From Bordetella genomosp. 7 (GTDB lineage: Bacteria > Pseudomonadota > Gammaproteobacteria > Burkholderiales > Burkholderiaceae_B), in the NCBI RefSeq assembly GCF_002261265.1, contig NZ_NEVK01000003.1:868001-932000 (forward strand): a stretch of 64,000 nt of DNA, written 5' to 3'. The notes below the pieces were generated by a model. That model did not search any database. It worked only from the letters and a program-made list of their open reading frames with translations, and was not told the DNA's origin. Positions 45,230 to 53,692 of this stretch are shown here, in pieces. A program made the translations under genes and the position numbers. Each line of letters starts with the position of its first letter. Position 1 is the stretch's first letter.

Positions 45230-48200
45230 ATGACGACAGACTTGGACGCTTTCCTGTCACCCGGCTCCATCGCGGTGGTGGGCGCCTCGGCTCACCCGGG
45301 CAAGATCGGCGGGGTGCCGGTCCGGTATCTTGCGGATTACGGGTACGCGGGCAAGGTGTATGCGATCAATGCGCGGGCCCCGCAAATCGATGGACAAACG
45401 GCATATGCTTCATTGCAGGCCGTGGGGCAGCCCATCGATCTGGCGATTTTCGCGATCCCGGCAGCCGCCGTAGACGCGGCACTGGACGATGCCATTGCAG
45501 CCGGGGTGAAGAATGTCGTCATGTTCTCGGGGGGGTTCGCCGAGACCGGTTCGCAGGGCGCGTGCGCGCAACGCGCCTTCATGCAGAAGGCGCGACGGGC
45601 CGGCATCCGGGTGCTGGGTCCCAACTGCCTGGGCTTCGTGAATATTGCCCGTTCGGTGTACGCAACTTTTTCGCCGGTCGTGTCCACTGGCCCGGCGCGG
45701 TCCGGCCCGGCAGGCCTGGTCAGCCAGAGCGGCGCATTCGGCGCCTACGCCTACGCCATGGCGCGCAAGCGCGGGCTGGGCCTTTCTATGTGGATCACCA
45801 CCGGCAATGAGTCGGACATCGACGTCGCCGACTGTATCGCATGGATGGCGCAGGATCCCTCAACAAAGGTCATCATGGCGTATCTGGAAGGCTGCCGCGA
45901 TGGCGCCAGGCTCAGGCAGGCGCTGGAGCTTGCGCGCGCCGCCGACAAGCCGGTGGTGGCGGTAAAAGTGGGCCGCACGGCCCTGGGCGCCATGGCGGCG
46001 GCTTCGCATACGGCTGCCCTGGCCGGCGACGATGCCGTGTATGAGGCGTTATTGCGCCAGCACGGCGCGTGGCGAGCCCGCAGCATCGACGAGTTCTTCG
46101 ATATCGCCCATTGCCTTGCGGCAGGAAGGCGTCCTTCCAATACGCGTGTCGGCCTGCTGACCGTATCGGGCGGGGTGGGCGCCATGATGGCCGACGATGC
46201 GGCCGAAGCTGGCCTGGACGTGGCCGGGATGCCGGCCGAGGCGCAAACGCTGATACGCGAACGCGCGCCCCTGGCCGCGACGCAGAATCCCGTCGATCTC
46301 ACCGGACAGGTGACGGCGGACCCGGCATTGCTGGAAACGGCCGCGCGCGCCATGCTCGGGCAGGGGGGATACGGCAGCCTGCTGATCTTCCTGGCGGCTT
46401 TCGGGGGTATGCCCGCCATGCAGCAAATGCAACGCCAACTGGCCCGCGCCTTGGGCGAGGAATATCCGGATCGCCTGGTCATTTTCAGCACCTTGGCTGA
46501 CCAGGCGCAGCACGAGGCGCTGCTGGCGCAACGGTGCCTCTGCTATAGCGACCCGGCACGCGCCATCCGGGTATTGGCTGCGCTGCGCTTTTTTCAAGAG
46601 TACCGCGCTGCGCCCGCCACCATCGAGGCGGGCGCGCCGGTGGCATTGCGCGGCGGCGCCTACAGCGAAGCCGATGCGATGCAGGTTCTGGACGCCCACG
46701 GCATACCCGTGGTGCCCACGCGGCGGGCGTTCGGGTCCGACGAGGCCGCGCAACATGCAAGTGAGCTGGGCTTTCCCGTGGCGATGAAAGTGTTGTCGCC
46801 CGACATTACGCACAAGAGCGACGTCGGCGGCGTCCGATTGGGCATCGAGAATGCCTTGGCCGCTGCCCAGGCCTACGACGGCATCATGCAGGCTGTCCGG
46901 TCCCGGGCTGCCCACGCAACCGTGCAGGGCGTGCTGCTGGCGCCTATGGTCACAGGCGGGGTGGAATGCATTCTGGGCGTGCGCCGCGATCCTGTGCTGG
47001 GCTGCGTGCTGATGCTCGGGGCGGGTGGTCTGCATGTGGAACTGATGGGCGACATCAGCCTGCGGCTTGCGCCGATAAGCCATCGGCAGGCGCGCGAGAT
47101 GATCGGCGAACTGAAAACGGCGCCACTGCTCTACGGGTTCCGCGGCGCGCCCGAGGCAGATGTGGAGGCCTTGGCCGATGCCATGGTGCAGTTGTCGAAG
47201 TTTGCCGTCGCGGCCGGCGATGCGCTTGAATTGGTGGAGCTCAATCCCTTCGTCGTATTGCCCAAGGGGCAGGGCGCCTGCGCCCTGGATGCGGTGCTGC
47301 TGGCGCGAGAGCCCGCCGGTGCGGACGCCCTGCAAGCCGTAATGACCACACTTCCGCTATTCGAAATGGCGCGCATGCGGGCGTCCAATACCGCGCGCAA
47401 GCATGCGGCGGCGGGCTACGCGGGCGACAGCCCCGGTTCGCGGCAGCGCTGGGTAAATCAGTTCACGCACACGCGGCGGCTGCGGGGGCCGCAAGATAAA
47501 GAAGTGGTGACGCCTAACAACGACACCCTTTTTACCAATGCGTGGCTGGACTTGTCGCAAGGGCCGCTGGTGATCCATGTGCCGGCCATGGGGCAGCGAT
47601 ACTGGGTGCTGGGCTTTCTTGACGCCTGGACGAATCCCTGGGCGTACGCCGGACGGCGCACGACGGGAGGCGACGCGCAACGCCTGTTCGTGCATGGCCC
47701 GGGCTGGCGTGGCCAGGCGCCGGCCGGCACGCACGTCATCAGCGCGCCGGGTGATGACATATGGGTGATAGGCCGCATATTGGCCGATCCCGATCCGCAA
47801 GATCTGGCGCGCGTGCATGCCCTGCAGGACCTCTATGCCATCACGCGCCCCGACGGGTCGCCGGCCTTGGCGCGGCTGGACGTGCTGCTGGACAACCGTG
47901 AAACCGGCGTGCCCGACGCCGACGAATATCTGCGCGTGCTGGACGTGATGCTGGCGCGCAATCCATCGCCAACCGCGTTGCCGCATTGGCCGCCCGGGGC
48001 GTCGTCCGACTTGCAACAGGCGCTGGCCAGGGTCTACACCGACCTGCGCGAGGTGGCCCAGCCATCGGAACTGGGAGGCGGTTGGACCACAGCCGTGACC
48101 GTACGGACGAATTTTGGCCAAGACATCGAGACTCGCGCGCGTGTGGCGCGCAACTGGATCGGTACGCTCGGTATCGACGAAGCTATGTACATCATGGCAG

Positions 48201-48559
48201 AGGTCGATGCTAATGGCGCGCCGCTGAATGGCGCATCGCGCTATGTCTTGCGGTTTCCGCCGCAGGGCGGCCCGCAAGTGGGCGCATTCTGGTCGATCAC
48301 GCTGTACCGCCGCAGCGATTGCCTGCTGGTCGCCAATCCTATCGCGCGCCATTCGATCGGAGACCGCACGCCTGGCCTGGTCTACGACGCAGATGGCGGC
48401 CTGAGCATCGATATCCGGGCCGATCACCCCGGGGAAGGCCGCAACTGGCTGCCCGCGCCGCGCGACGAGGGCTTCTACCTGACGCTGCGCCTATACCAGC
48501 CGCAGCGTGCTCATCTGGAAGGGACATTCGATTACCCGCCGGTGCGGCGCGTGGGGTAA
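45230..48559 (+). CDS. NDP-forming acyl-CoA synthetase fused to DUF1254-DUF1214
   Basis: One open frame of 1109 residues joins two proteins normally seen apart. Residues 1 to about 695 are an ADP/GDP-forming acyl-CoA synthetase: a CoA-binding domain (IAVVGASAHPGKIGGVPV), succinyl-CoA-ligase-like domain with the phosphohistidine motif ASHTAALAGDD near 263 and GNESDIDVADCIAWMAQDP, and an ATP-grasp domain (VAMKVLSPDITHKSDVGGVR, then ELVELNPFVVLP). From about 705 comes DUF1254 (LPLFEMARMR, VTPNNDTLFTNAWLDLSQGP, TNPWAYAGRRTTGG), then DUF1214 near 1010-1109 (GAFWSITLYRR, YLTLRLYQP). No signal peptide exists, so the DUF half is cytosolic here. The longer 5' frame is not family-like. An in-frame internal ATG at 47343 could yield the DUF part alone. 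Confidence 0.88.
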   Translation: MTTDLDAFLSPGSIAVVGASAHPGKIGGVPVRYLADYGYAGKVYAINARAPQIDGQTAYASLQAVGQPIDLAIFAIPAAAVDAALDDAIAAGVKNVVMFSGGFAETGSQGACAQRAFMQKARRAGIRVLGPNCLGFVNIARSVYATFSPVVSTGPARSGPAGLVSQSGAFGAYAYAMARKRGLGLSMWITTGNESDIDVADCIAWMAQDPSTKVIMAYLEGCRDGARLRQALELARAADKPVVAVKVGRTALGAMAAASHTAALAGDDAVYEALLRQHGAWRARSIDEFFDIAHCLAAGRRPSNTRVGLLTVSGGVGAMMADDAAEAGLDVAGMPAEAQTLIRERAPLAATQNPVDLTGQVTADPALLETAARAMLGQGGYGSLLIFLAAFGGMPAMQQMQRQLARALGEEYPDRLVIFSTLADQAQHEALLAQRCLCYSDPARAIRVLAALRFFQEYRAAPATIEAGAPVALRGGAYSEADAMQVLDAHGIPVVPTRRAFGSDEAAQHASELGFPVAMKVLSPDITHKSDVGGVRLGIENALAAAQAYDGIMQAVRSRAAHATVQGVLLAPMVTGGVECILGVRRDPVLGCVLMLGAGGLHVELMGDISLRLAPISHRQAREMIGELKTAPLLYGFRGAPEADVEALADAMVQLSKFAVAAGDALELVELNPFVVLPKGQGACALDAVLLAREPAGADALQAVMTTLPLFEMARMRASNTARKHAAAGYAGDSPGSRQRWVNQFTHTRRLRGPQDKEVVTPNNDTLFTNAWLDLSQGPLVIHVPAMGQRYWVLGFLDAWTNPWAYAGRRTTGGDAQRLFVHGPGWRGQAPAGTHVISAPGDDIWVIGRILADPDPQDLARVHALQDLYAITRPDGSPALARLDVLLDNRETGVPDADEYLRVLDVMLARNPSPTALPHWPPGASSDLQQALARVYTDLREVAQPSELGGGWTTAVTVRTNFGQDIETRARVARNWIGTLGIDEAMYIMAEVDANGAPLNGASRYVLRFPPQGGPQVGAFWSITLYRRSDCLLVANPIARHSIGDRTPGLVYDADGGLSIDIRADHPGEGRNWLPAPRDEGFYLTLRLYQPQRAHLEGTFDYPPVRRVG

Positions 48560-48634
48560 GCGCCGACGCGGTACGATTGCTTCCTGATACGTCCGGCGCG
48601 ATGCCGCCGGCACTGATGGACAGGGAACGTCGTC

Positions 48635-49045
48635 GTGCGCATGGCCGGCAAGCAACACAAAACCGAAAAACAAGGGCGCTGGAGACGCAGGGCGTACTGG
48701 GCGCTGGGCATGCTGATGCTGGCGCTGGCCGTGGTGGGCGCGTTGTTGCCCGTCATGCCTACGACCATTTTCGTCATCCTGGCGGCGGGCTGCTTTGGCC
48801 GGGCGTCGCCGCGTTGGGAGGCCTATCTGTTGCAGCACCCGCGTTTCGGCCCGCCGTTGGTGGCGTGGCGGGAACAAGGCGCTATTTCGTCACGCAGCAA
48901 GATGCTTGCGGTGGCGGGCATGACGCTGGGCCTGGTGGTCTTCTGGGTCACCACGGACCCTGCCTGGTGGCTGGGGCTGCTGGTGGCCGCGTTCATGGCG
49001 GCCTGCGCGGCGTGGGTGGTGACCCGTCCCGCGCCGCGCCGATGA
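48635..49045 (+). CDS. DUF454 (YbaN) family membrane protein
   Basis: A small inner-membrane protein of unknown function. It has 136 residues. The family pattern is clear: WRRRAYWALGMLMLALAVVGALLPVMPTTIF, then LAAGCFGRASPRWEAYLLQHPRFG, then two closing hydrophobic segments. AGGGA lies 8 nt before GTG 48635; an ATG two codons later is the alternative. It starts 75 bp after the fusion gene on the same strand. Confidence 0.85.
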   Translation: MRMAGKQHKTEKQGRWRRRAYWALGMLMLALAVVGALLPVMPTTIFVILAAGCFGRASPRWEAYLLQHPRFGPPLVAWREQGAISSRSKMLAVAGMTLGLVVFWVTTDPAWWLGLLVAAFMAACAAWVVTRPAPRR

Positions 49046-49059
49046 GGGTGATGCGCCGG

Positions 49060-49767
49060 TCAGCCTTGGGGCGACGGAATCTCCAGGCCTCGCTGGACGG
49101 CCGGGCGGTCGACGAAGGCCTCTAGTACGCGCAGCACGTTGGGGAAATCGGCGATGCCGACCAGGTCGCCCGCGCCATAGAAGCCGATCAGGTTGCGTAT
49201 CCAGGGAAAGGTGGCTATGTCGGCGATGGTGTAGTCATCGCCCATGATCCATGCGCGCCCGGCCAGGTGCCCGTCGAGTACTTTCAACAGGCGCGCGGAT
49301 TCGGCCACGTAGCGGTCACGCGGCCGCTTGTCTTCGTAATCTTTGCCGGCGAACTTATGAAAGAAGCCGAGCTGGCCGAACATGGGTCCGATGCCGCCCA
49401 TCTGGAACATCAGCCACTGCAGCGTCTGGTAGCGAGCTGCCGGATCTTGCGGCATGAAGCGCCCGCTCTTGTCGGCCAGGTACACCAGGATGGCGCCCGA
49501 CTCGAACAGGCCCAGGGGTTTGCCGCCGGGGCCGTCGGGGTCAAGAATGGCGGGGATCTTGTTGTTGGGGTTCAGAGACAGAAACTCCGGCGACATCTGG
49601 TCTTGTGTGTCGAACGAAACGCGGTGGGCCTCGTAGGGCAGTCCGGTTTCTTCAAGCATGATCGAGACTTTGACGCCGTTGGGGGTGGGCAATGAATACA
49701 GCTGGATGCGGTCCGGGTGCCGGGCGGGCCATTTGCGGGTAATGGGGAAGTTGCTCAGGTCTGCCAT
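49060..49767 (-). CDS. glutathione S-transferase, Nu-class (YfcG/YghU)-like
   Basis: A glutathione-dependent disulfide-bond reductase or peroxidase-type enzyme, cytosolic. It has 235 residues. The N-terminal thioredoxin-fold domain includes IQLYSLPTPNGVKVSIMLEETGLPYE, where the TPNG(V/Q)KV motif is characteristic of the Nu-class YfcG/YghU type, and NPNNKIPAILDPDGPGGKPLGLFESGAIL. The helical C-domain follows. The long N-terminal extension in the same frame is a Pro/Arg shadow of the intergenic DNA; ATG 49767 gives the family start. Confidence 0.9.
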   Translation of the reverse strand: MADLSNFPITRKWPARHPDRIQLYSLPTPNGVKVSIMLEETGLPYEAHRVSFDTQDQMSPEFLSLNPNNKIPAILDPDGPGGKPLGLFESGAILVYLADKSGRFMPQDPAARYQTLQWLMFQMGGIGPMFGQLGFFHKFAGKDYEDKRPRDRYVAESARLLKVLDGHLAGRAWIMGDDYTIADIATFPWIRNLIGFYGAGDLVGIADFPNVLRVLEAFVDRPAVQRGLEIPSPQG

Positions 49768-49814
49768 TGCGGTCCTTTTTGCTGGTTGGTGGACCTGTCT
49801 ATCGTAGCGGTTCT

Positions 49815-49844
49815 GGCGCCGCTGCGTCGGGCGCCGCTGCGTCG
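49815..49844. repeat. 15-bp tandem repeat, two perfect copies
   Basis: GGCGCCGCTGCGTCG at 49815-49829 and 49830-49844, followed by a degenerate third copy. It lies in the 181-bp gap between the GST gene start and the lipoprotein gene. I see nothing else in the gap. Confidence 0.6.
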
Positions 49845-49948
49845 GGCGTCCTGTCGCGGGATGCAGCCGCCGCGCGTTGCGCCAGACCGGGCGTGGGGGC
49901 CCTTGCGGTGGGCGAACAGCCGCCAGGGCGGCCGTTCGCGTTGGACGT

Positions 49949-50152
49949 TCAGCGGCTGCCGCCCGTGGCGGGATACTGGGGAGCCGGCGTGTTGCTGTTG
50001 TTGTCCGGAACGCCCGCCGGCGGTGGGGGCGGGGGGCTCTGCGTGTGAGAGCGGTCATAGGATGTGTCGTGGCCGTGGCGATGGTGGCCGCTACAACCGC
50101 CCAGCACGAGGCTGACGGCAACGACAGGTAACGCGAGCAAGCTGACTTTCAT
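49949..50152 (-). CDS. small Pro/His-rich lipoprotein
   Basis: I do not recognise a family. It has 67 residues. The N-terminus MKVSLLALPVVAVSLVLGGC ends in a lipobox (LGGC, lipid attachment at Cys 20), so it is a membrane-anchored lipoprotein. The mature part has a His cluster (GHHRHGHDTSYDRSH) that could bind metal, then six consecutive Pro and an Asn/Pro-rich tail. AGGAGGTTGTT before the ATG is a strong binding site, supporting a real gene. Confidence 0.72.
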   Translation of the reverse strand: MKVSLLALPVVAVSLVLGGCSGHHRHGHDTSYDRSHTQSPPPPPPAGVPDNNSNTPAPQYPATGGSR

Positions 50153-50278
50153 AACAACCTCCTTTCAGTTAAGGCCTAGCACTGCAGCACGTGGCGTGCC
50201 AGCGCCGGGCTGCCCGGGGCGGCGTAGCGGAAATTGCCTGTGCTGAAGCCCGACAGAGGCGGGTGCTACACTTAATTG

Positions 50279-51514
50279 ATGCATCATCTAATTTCCGGGG
50301 AAGGTCGTGACCGCGGGCGCAACGCCCCGGCCGATAGCGCCCCGCCGGCGCATGTGCCGCTCTGGATGCTGGCCCTGTTTACGTTCAGCGGGACGCTGGC
50401 GATGCACATTTTTGTGCCCGCCCTGGCGATGGCCGGGAGCGACCTGCGTGCGGGCAGCGGCGCCATGCAGCTCACCGTCAGTCTTTACATCATCGGCCTG
50501 GCCGTAGGGCAGTTGATCTATGGTCCGCTGTCGGACCGCTATGGAAGGCGGCGGGTGTTGATGGCGGGGCTGGCGCTCTACACGGTGGCGGGGCTGGCGG
50601 CCACGCTCGCCCCGCAGGTGTATGCGCTGATCGCGGCGCGGCTGTTCCAGGCCCTGGGCGGTTGCGCTGGCGTGGTGCTGGGCCGCGCGATGGTGCGCGA
50701 CACGGCAGCGCCCGCCGAAGCCGCAAAGCGGCTCGCGCTGCTCAACCTGATGGTAACTGTGGCACCGGGCGTCGCGCCTATTGTGGGCGGCGCCTTGGCC
50801 GCGACGCTGGGGTGGCGGGCGGTGCTGTTCGTCATGTGCCTGCTGGGCGTGGCGAACTTGCTGTTTGCATGGCGCTTGTTGCCCGAGACGGGGGCTGCGC
50901 TGGCGCGCGTCAGCGCAGCCGCACTGGCCCGTCATTACCGGCAATTGCTGGGCTCGCGCCGCTTCCTGGGCTACGCCATAGGCGGCGGATGCGCCACGAC
51001 TTCGATGTTTGCTTTCGTGGCGTCGGCGCCATTCATCTTTGTGAACGAACTGCATCGTCCGCCGGATGAGCTGGGCTTTTACCTGGCCGTGCTCGTTTCC
51101 GGCGTGTGGCTGGGCAGCGCCATCACTACCCGGCTGATCGGCCGGCTGCCACTGGCGCGGCTGCTGGTTATGGGGAGCATGCTGAGCGCGGGGGCCGCGC
51201 TGGTGTTCCTGGCGCTGGTGCTGGCAGGCCACGCCACGGCATTGCCCATTATCGTGCTGATGTTCCTGTACACGCTCGGAACGGGCGTGGCCGGGCCCAC
51301 CGCGCTCACATTGGCCATTAACGTCAATCCCGCCGTAATCGGCTCGGCATCGGGCCTGTATGGCGGCGTGCAGATGGGGGTGGGCGCCCTGTGCACGGCG
51401 TTGGCCGGGCTGGGCATGTCGCCGGCATTTTCCACGGCGCTGGTTCTTGCGTGCGCGGGCGTGCTGGGCCAGATGTGCTTCTGGATGGCGGGACGCGCAC
51501 CGGATATCCGGTAG
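50279..51514 (+). CDS. Bcr/CflA-type multidrug MFS transporter
   Basis: A drug or metabolite efflux antiporter in the inner membrane. It has 411 residues with 12 predicted membrane segments. Family marks are FVPALAMAGSDLRAG after helix 1, GLAVGQLIYGPLSDRYGRRRVLMAG (the A-motif), and LGRAMVRDTAAPAEAAKRLAL, the Bcr/CflA signature region. The start is uncertain: ATG 50279 lacks a good binding site and sits in a TGATGCATCA palindrome. A later in-frame codon is possible, since residues 1-28 are hydrophilic and not conserved. Confidence 0.87.
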   Translation: MHHLISGEGRDRGRNAPADSAPPAHVPLWMLALFTFSGTLAMHIFVPALAMAGSDLRAGSGAMQLTVSLYIIGLAVGQLIYGPLSDRYGRRRVLMAGLALYTVAGLAATLAPQVYALIAARLFQALGGCAGVVLGRAMVRDTAAPAEAAKRLALLNLMVTVAPGVAPIVGGALAATLGWRAVLFVMCLLGVANLLFAWRLLPETGAALARVSAAALARHYRQLLGSRRFLGYAIGGGCATTSMFAFVASAPFIFVNELHRPPDELGFYLAVLVSGVWLGSAITTRLIGRLPLARLLVMGSMLSAGAALVFLALVLAGHATALPIIVLMFLYTLGTGVAGPTALTLAINVNPAVIGSASGLYGGVQMGVGALCTALAGLGMSPAFSTALVLACAGVLGQMCFWMAGRAPDIR

Positions 51515-51562
51515 CGCCGACGTGGGCGGCCGCGAGGCGGCGGCGCCCGCGTCGGCCGCGCG

Positions 51563-52546
51563 CTACTTGGCCAGCAGCCCCAGTTGCTCGATCAGCTGCT
51601 TGTCTTTGGCGTAGGTGGCAATAGCCCATTCGCGATAGTCGTCGCTGCTGCGATAGGCAGGTTCCTGGTTCAACTGCTTCATGACTTCCACGCTGCGCGG
51701 CGACAGCAATGCCTGCTTGAACGCATCGTGCAGGATGCGTACCACCTTGGGATCCATGCCCGCAGGCCCCGCCAGCCCGTAGGGCGAGCTGGATACGACA
51801 CCGTAGCCCAGCTCTTTGGCTGTCGGCACATCGGGCCAGCGCTTGGTGCGCTCTTCGCCGAATGTCACCAGCAGGCGCATCTTGCCGGAATCGACGAACT
51901 GGTCCCAGCCGGTGGCATCGCTTTGGGCCATGATGTGGCCGCCCAGCAGCGCCTGCTGCATGTCGGCGTTGCCCTTGAAGGGCACGTGGTTGAGCTTTAC
52001 GTTGGCGTTGATGGCGATTTCTTCCATCAGCAGGTGGGGCGACGAGCCGACGCCGGTGGAGCCGTAATCGATGGTGCCCGGCTTGGTTCGCGCCGCCTCG
52101 ATGTACTCATTGAATGTCTTGAACGGAGAGTCGGCGCGCACGGTGAAGCCGAATGTGTAGCCAGACAGGCCGACGATATAGGTGAAGTCCTTGATCGGAT
52201 CCCAATCGGTTTTCATCATGTATGGCATGCGCAGCATGCCCAGGGGAAACAGGCTGATCGTGTAGCCGTCCGGTTTGGCCGACTTCGCCATGTTGGCGGG
52301 GCCGAGCGTGCCGCCGGCTCCGGGCCGGTTTTCGACGATGACGTTCTGCCCAAGATGCTTGCTGGCGTCCTCGGCTATGGCCCGAAGGTGCCGGTCGGTC
52401 GAGCCGCCCGCCGGAAAGGGCACGATCAATGTGATGGGCTGGGTGGGAAATTTGGCTTGCGCCACGGCGGTCAGCGGCAGTGCGACGGCGCCCGCTGCGG
52501 CCAGGGCCAGTGCCAGGCAAGTGCGGCGTGTCAAAGTGGGTTGCAT
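51563..52546 (-). CDS. Bug (TctC) family solute-binding protein
   Basis: Periplasmic receptor at the 3' end of the pim-like operon. It has 327 residues. The signal peptide runs RRTCLALALAAAGAVALPLTAVAQA. Motifs are LIVPFPAGGSTDRHLRAIAED and VENRPGAGGTLGPANM, with the C-terminal DVPTAKELGYGVV. RBS-like AAAGGAG lies before the ATG. Its distance of 82 bp from the preceding Bug gene is the largest gap but one in the unit. The two adjacent Bugs differ through their whole length, so this is not a recent duplication. Confidence 0.92.
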   Translation of the reverse strand: MQPTLTRRTCLALALAAAGAVALPLTAVAQAKFPTQPITLIVPFPAGGSTDRHLRAIAEDASKHLGQNVIVENRPGAGGTLGPANMAKSAKPDGYTISLFPLGMLRMPYMMKTDWDPIKDFTYIVGLSGYTFGFTVRADSPFKTFNEYIEAARTKPGTIDYGSTGVGSSPHLLMEEIAINANVKLNHVPFKGNADMQQALLGGHIMAQSDATGWDQFVDSGKMRLLVTFGEERTKRWPDVPTAKELGYGVVSSSPYGLAGPAGMDPKVVRILHDAFKQALLSPRSVEVMKQLNQEPAYRSSDDYREWAIATYAKDKQLIEQLGLLAK

Positions 52547-52628
52547 GGGTTTGTCTCCTTTAGTGGTGCCGGCGGCCGTGCCGGCTTGGTATGCCGCGCG
52601 AAGGCGGATGCAACGGGCGGGCAGGCGG

Positions 52629-53618
52629 TTATTCGGCCGTCATGCCTTTCTCGCGCGCGAGCGCGCCCCATTTCTGATAATCGCTGGCGATGCGTCCGGC
52701 CATGGCCGGCGCGGGCTCGAAGTGCGCGATCGTGCCGGCATTGAGCAGCTTCTGCTGCACGTCCGGGTCGGCAAGAATGGCCTGCAGCTCGCGGTCCAGG
52801 CGGTCGATGACGGCGGGCGGCGTGCCGGCAGGCGCCAGCAGGCCGCCCCAGGACACGGCGTCGAACCCGTCGAAACCTTGTTCGCTGATGGTGGGCACAT
52901 CGGGCAACACCGATACCCGGCGCGGCGAGCCGACGGCAAGGGCGCGCAGCTTGCCTGCCTGGATGTGGGGCAGTGCGGCCACCAGATCGGCGTACATCAT
53001 GGAAACCTGGCCGCCGATTGTGTCGGTAATGGCCGGTACGCCCCCCTTGTAGGCCACGTGTTGCATCTTGAAGCCGCCCACGTCCTGCAGCAGTTCCATG
53101 GTCATGTGGCCGAAGCTGCCCGCACCGGAGCTGGCGTAATTCAGTTCGCCCGGGCGCGCCTTTGCATAATCGACGAGCTCGGCAAGGGTGTGTACTTGCG
53201 GCAGGCTTTGCGGATTGACCACTACCACGATCGGCAGGTCATAGACGGTGGCGACGGGCTGGAAGTCCTTGGGCGTCTCGTAGCCCACGTTCTTATAGAA
53301 AAATGGCGCGAACAGCGTGGGCGTGGCCAGCATCATCAAGGTGTAGCCATCGGGCGCCGCGCGCTTGAGCTGGTTGGCCGCGATGGAGCCTGATGCCCCC
53401 GGACGATTCTCGACAATGACCGGCTGTTGCAGCCGTGCCTCGAGCTGCTGTCCCACCAACCGCGAGGCCACGTCGGTGGGCCCGCCCGGGGGGAAAGGCA
53501 CGATGAGCCTGACTGGCTTGCCGGGGTAAGGTTGCGCCACGGCAAGACCGGCGGTAAGCAGGCCGGTCGCAATCGCCAGGGCGGCGCGGCGGGCAAACGC
53601 GAAAACACAAGTACGCAT
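52629..53618 (-). CDS. Bug (TctC) family solute-binding protein
   Basis: Periplasmic receptor, 329 residues. The signal peptide is FARRAALAIATGLLTAGLAVAQP. Ligand-site region LIVPFPPGGPTDVASRLVGQQL and VENRPGASGSIAANQLKRA. Bug proteins bind carboxylates, amides and related small molecules through these loops. The upstream frame overlaps the CoA-transferase gene and is not used; ATG 53618 gives the family start. By context it may deliver or sense the dicarboxylate the operon degrades, which is inference. Confidence 0.92.
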   Translation of the reverse strand: MRTCVFAFARRAALAIATGLLTAGLAVAQPYPGKPVRLIVPFPPGGPTDVASRLVGQQLEARLQQPVIVENRPGASGSIAANQLKRAAPDGYTLMMLATPTLFAPFFYKNVGYETPKDFQPVATVYDLPIVVVVNPQSLPQVHTLAELVDYAKARPGELNYASSGAGSFGHMTMELLQDVGGFKMQHVAYKGGVPAITDTIGGQVSMMYADLVAALPHIQAGKLRALAVGSPRRVSVLPDVPTISEQGFDGFDAVSWGGLLAPAGTPPAVIDRLDRELQAILADPDVQQKLLNAGTIAHFEPAPAMAGRIASDYQKWGALAREKGMTAE

Positions 53619-53692
53619 ACGGAATCTCAACGGTTGGGTATGGGGGGCGCAAAGGCGCTGTTCCGGTTCTGGCCGGGGTTTCAATCCCGGGC

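Noticed and set aside
49767-50115. Several plus-strand ORFs between the GST and lipoprotein genes
   Set aside because: Low-complexity Gly/Ala/Arg translations without binding sites. They overlap the lipoprotein, which has a strong ribosome-binding site and lipobox.
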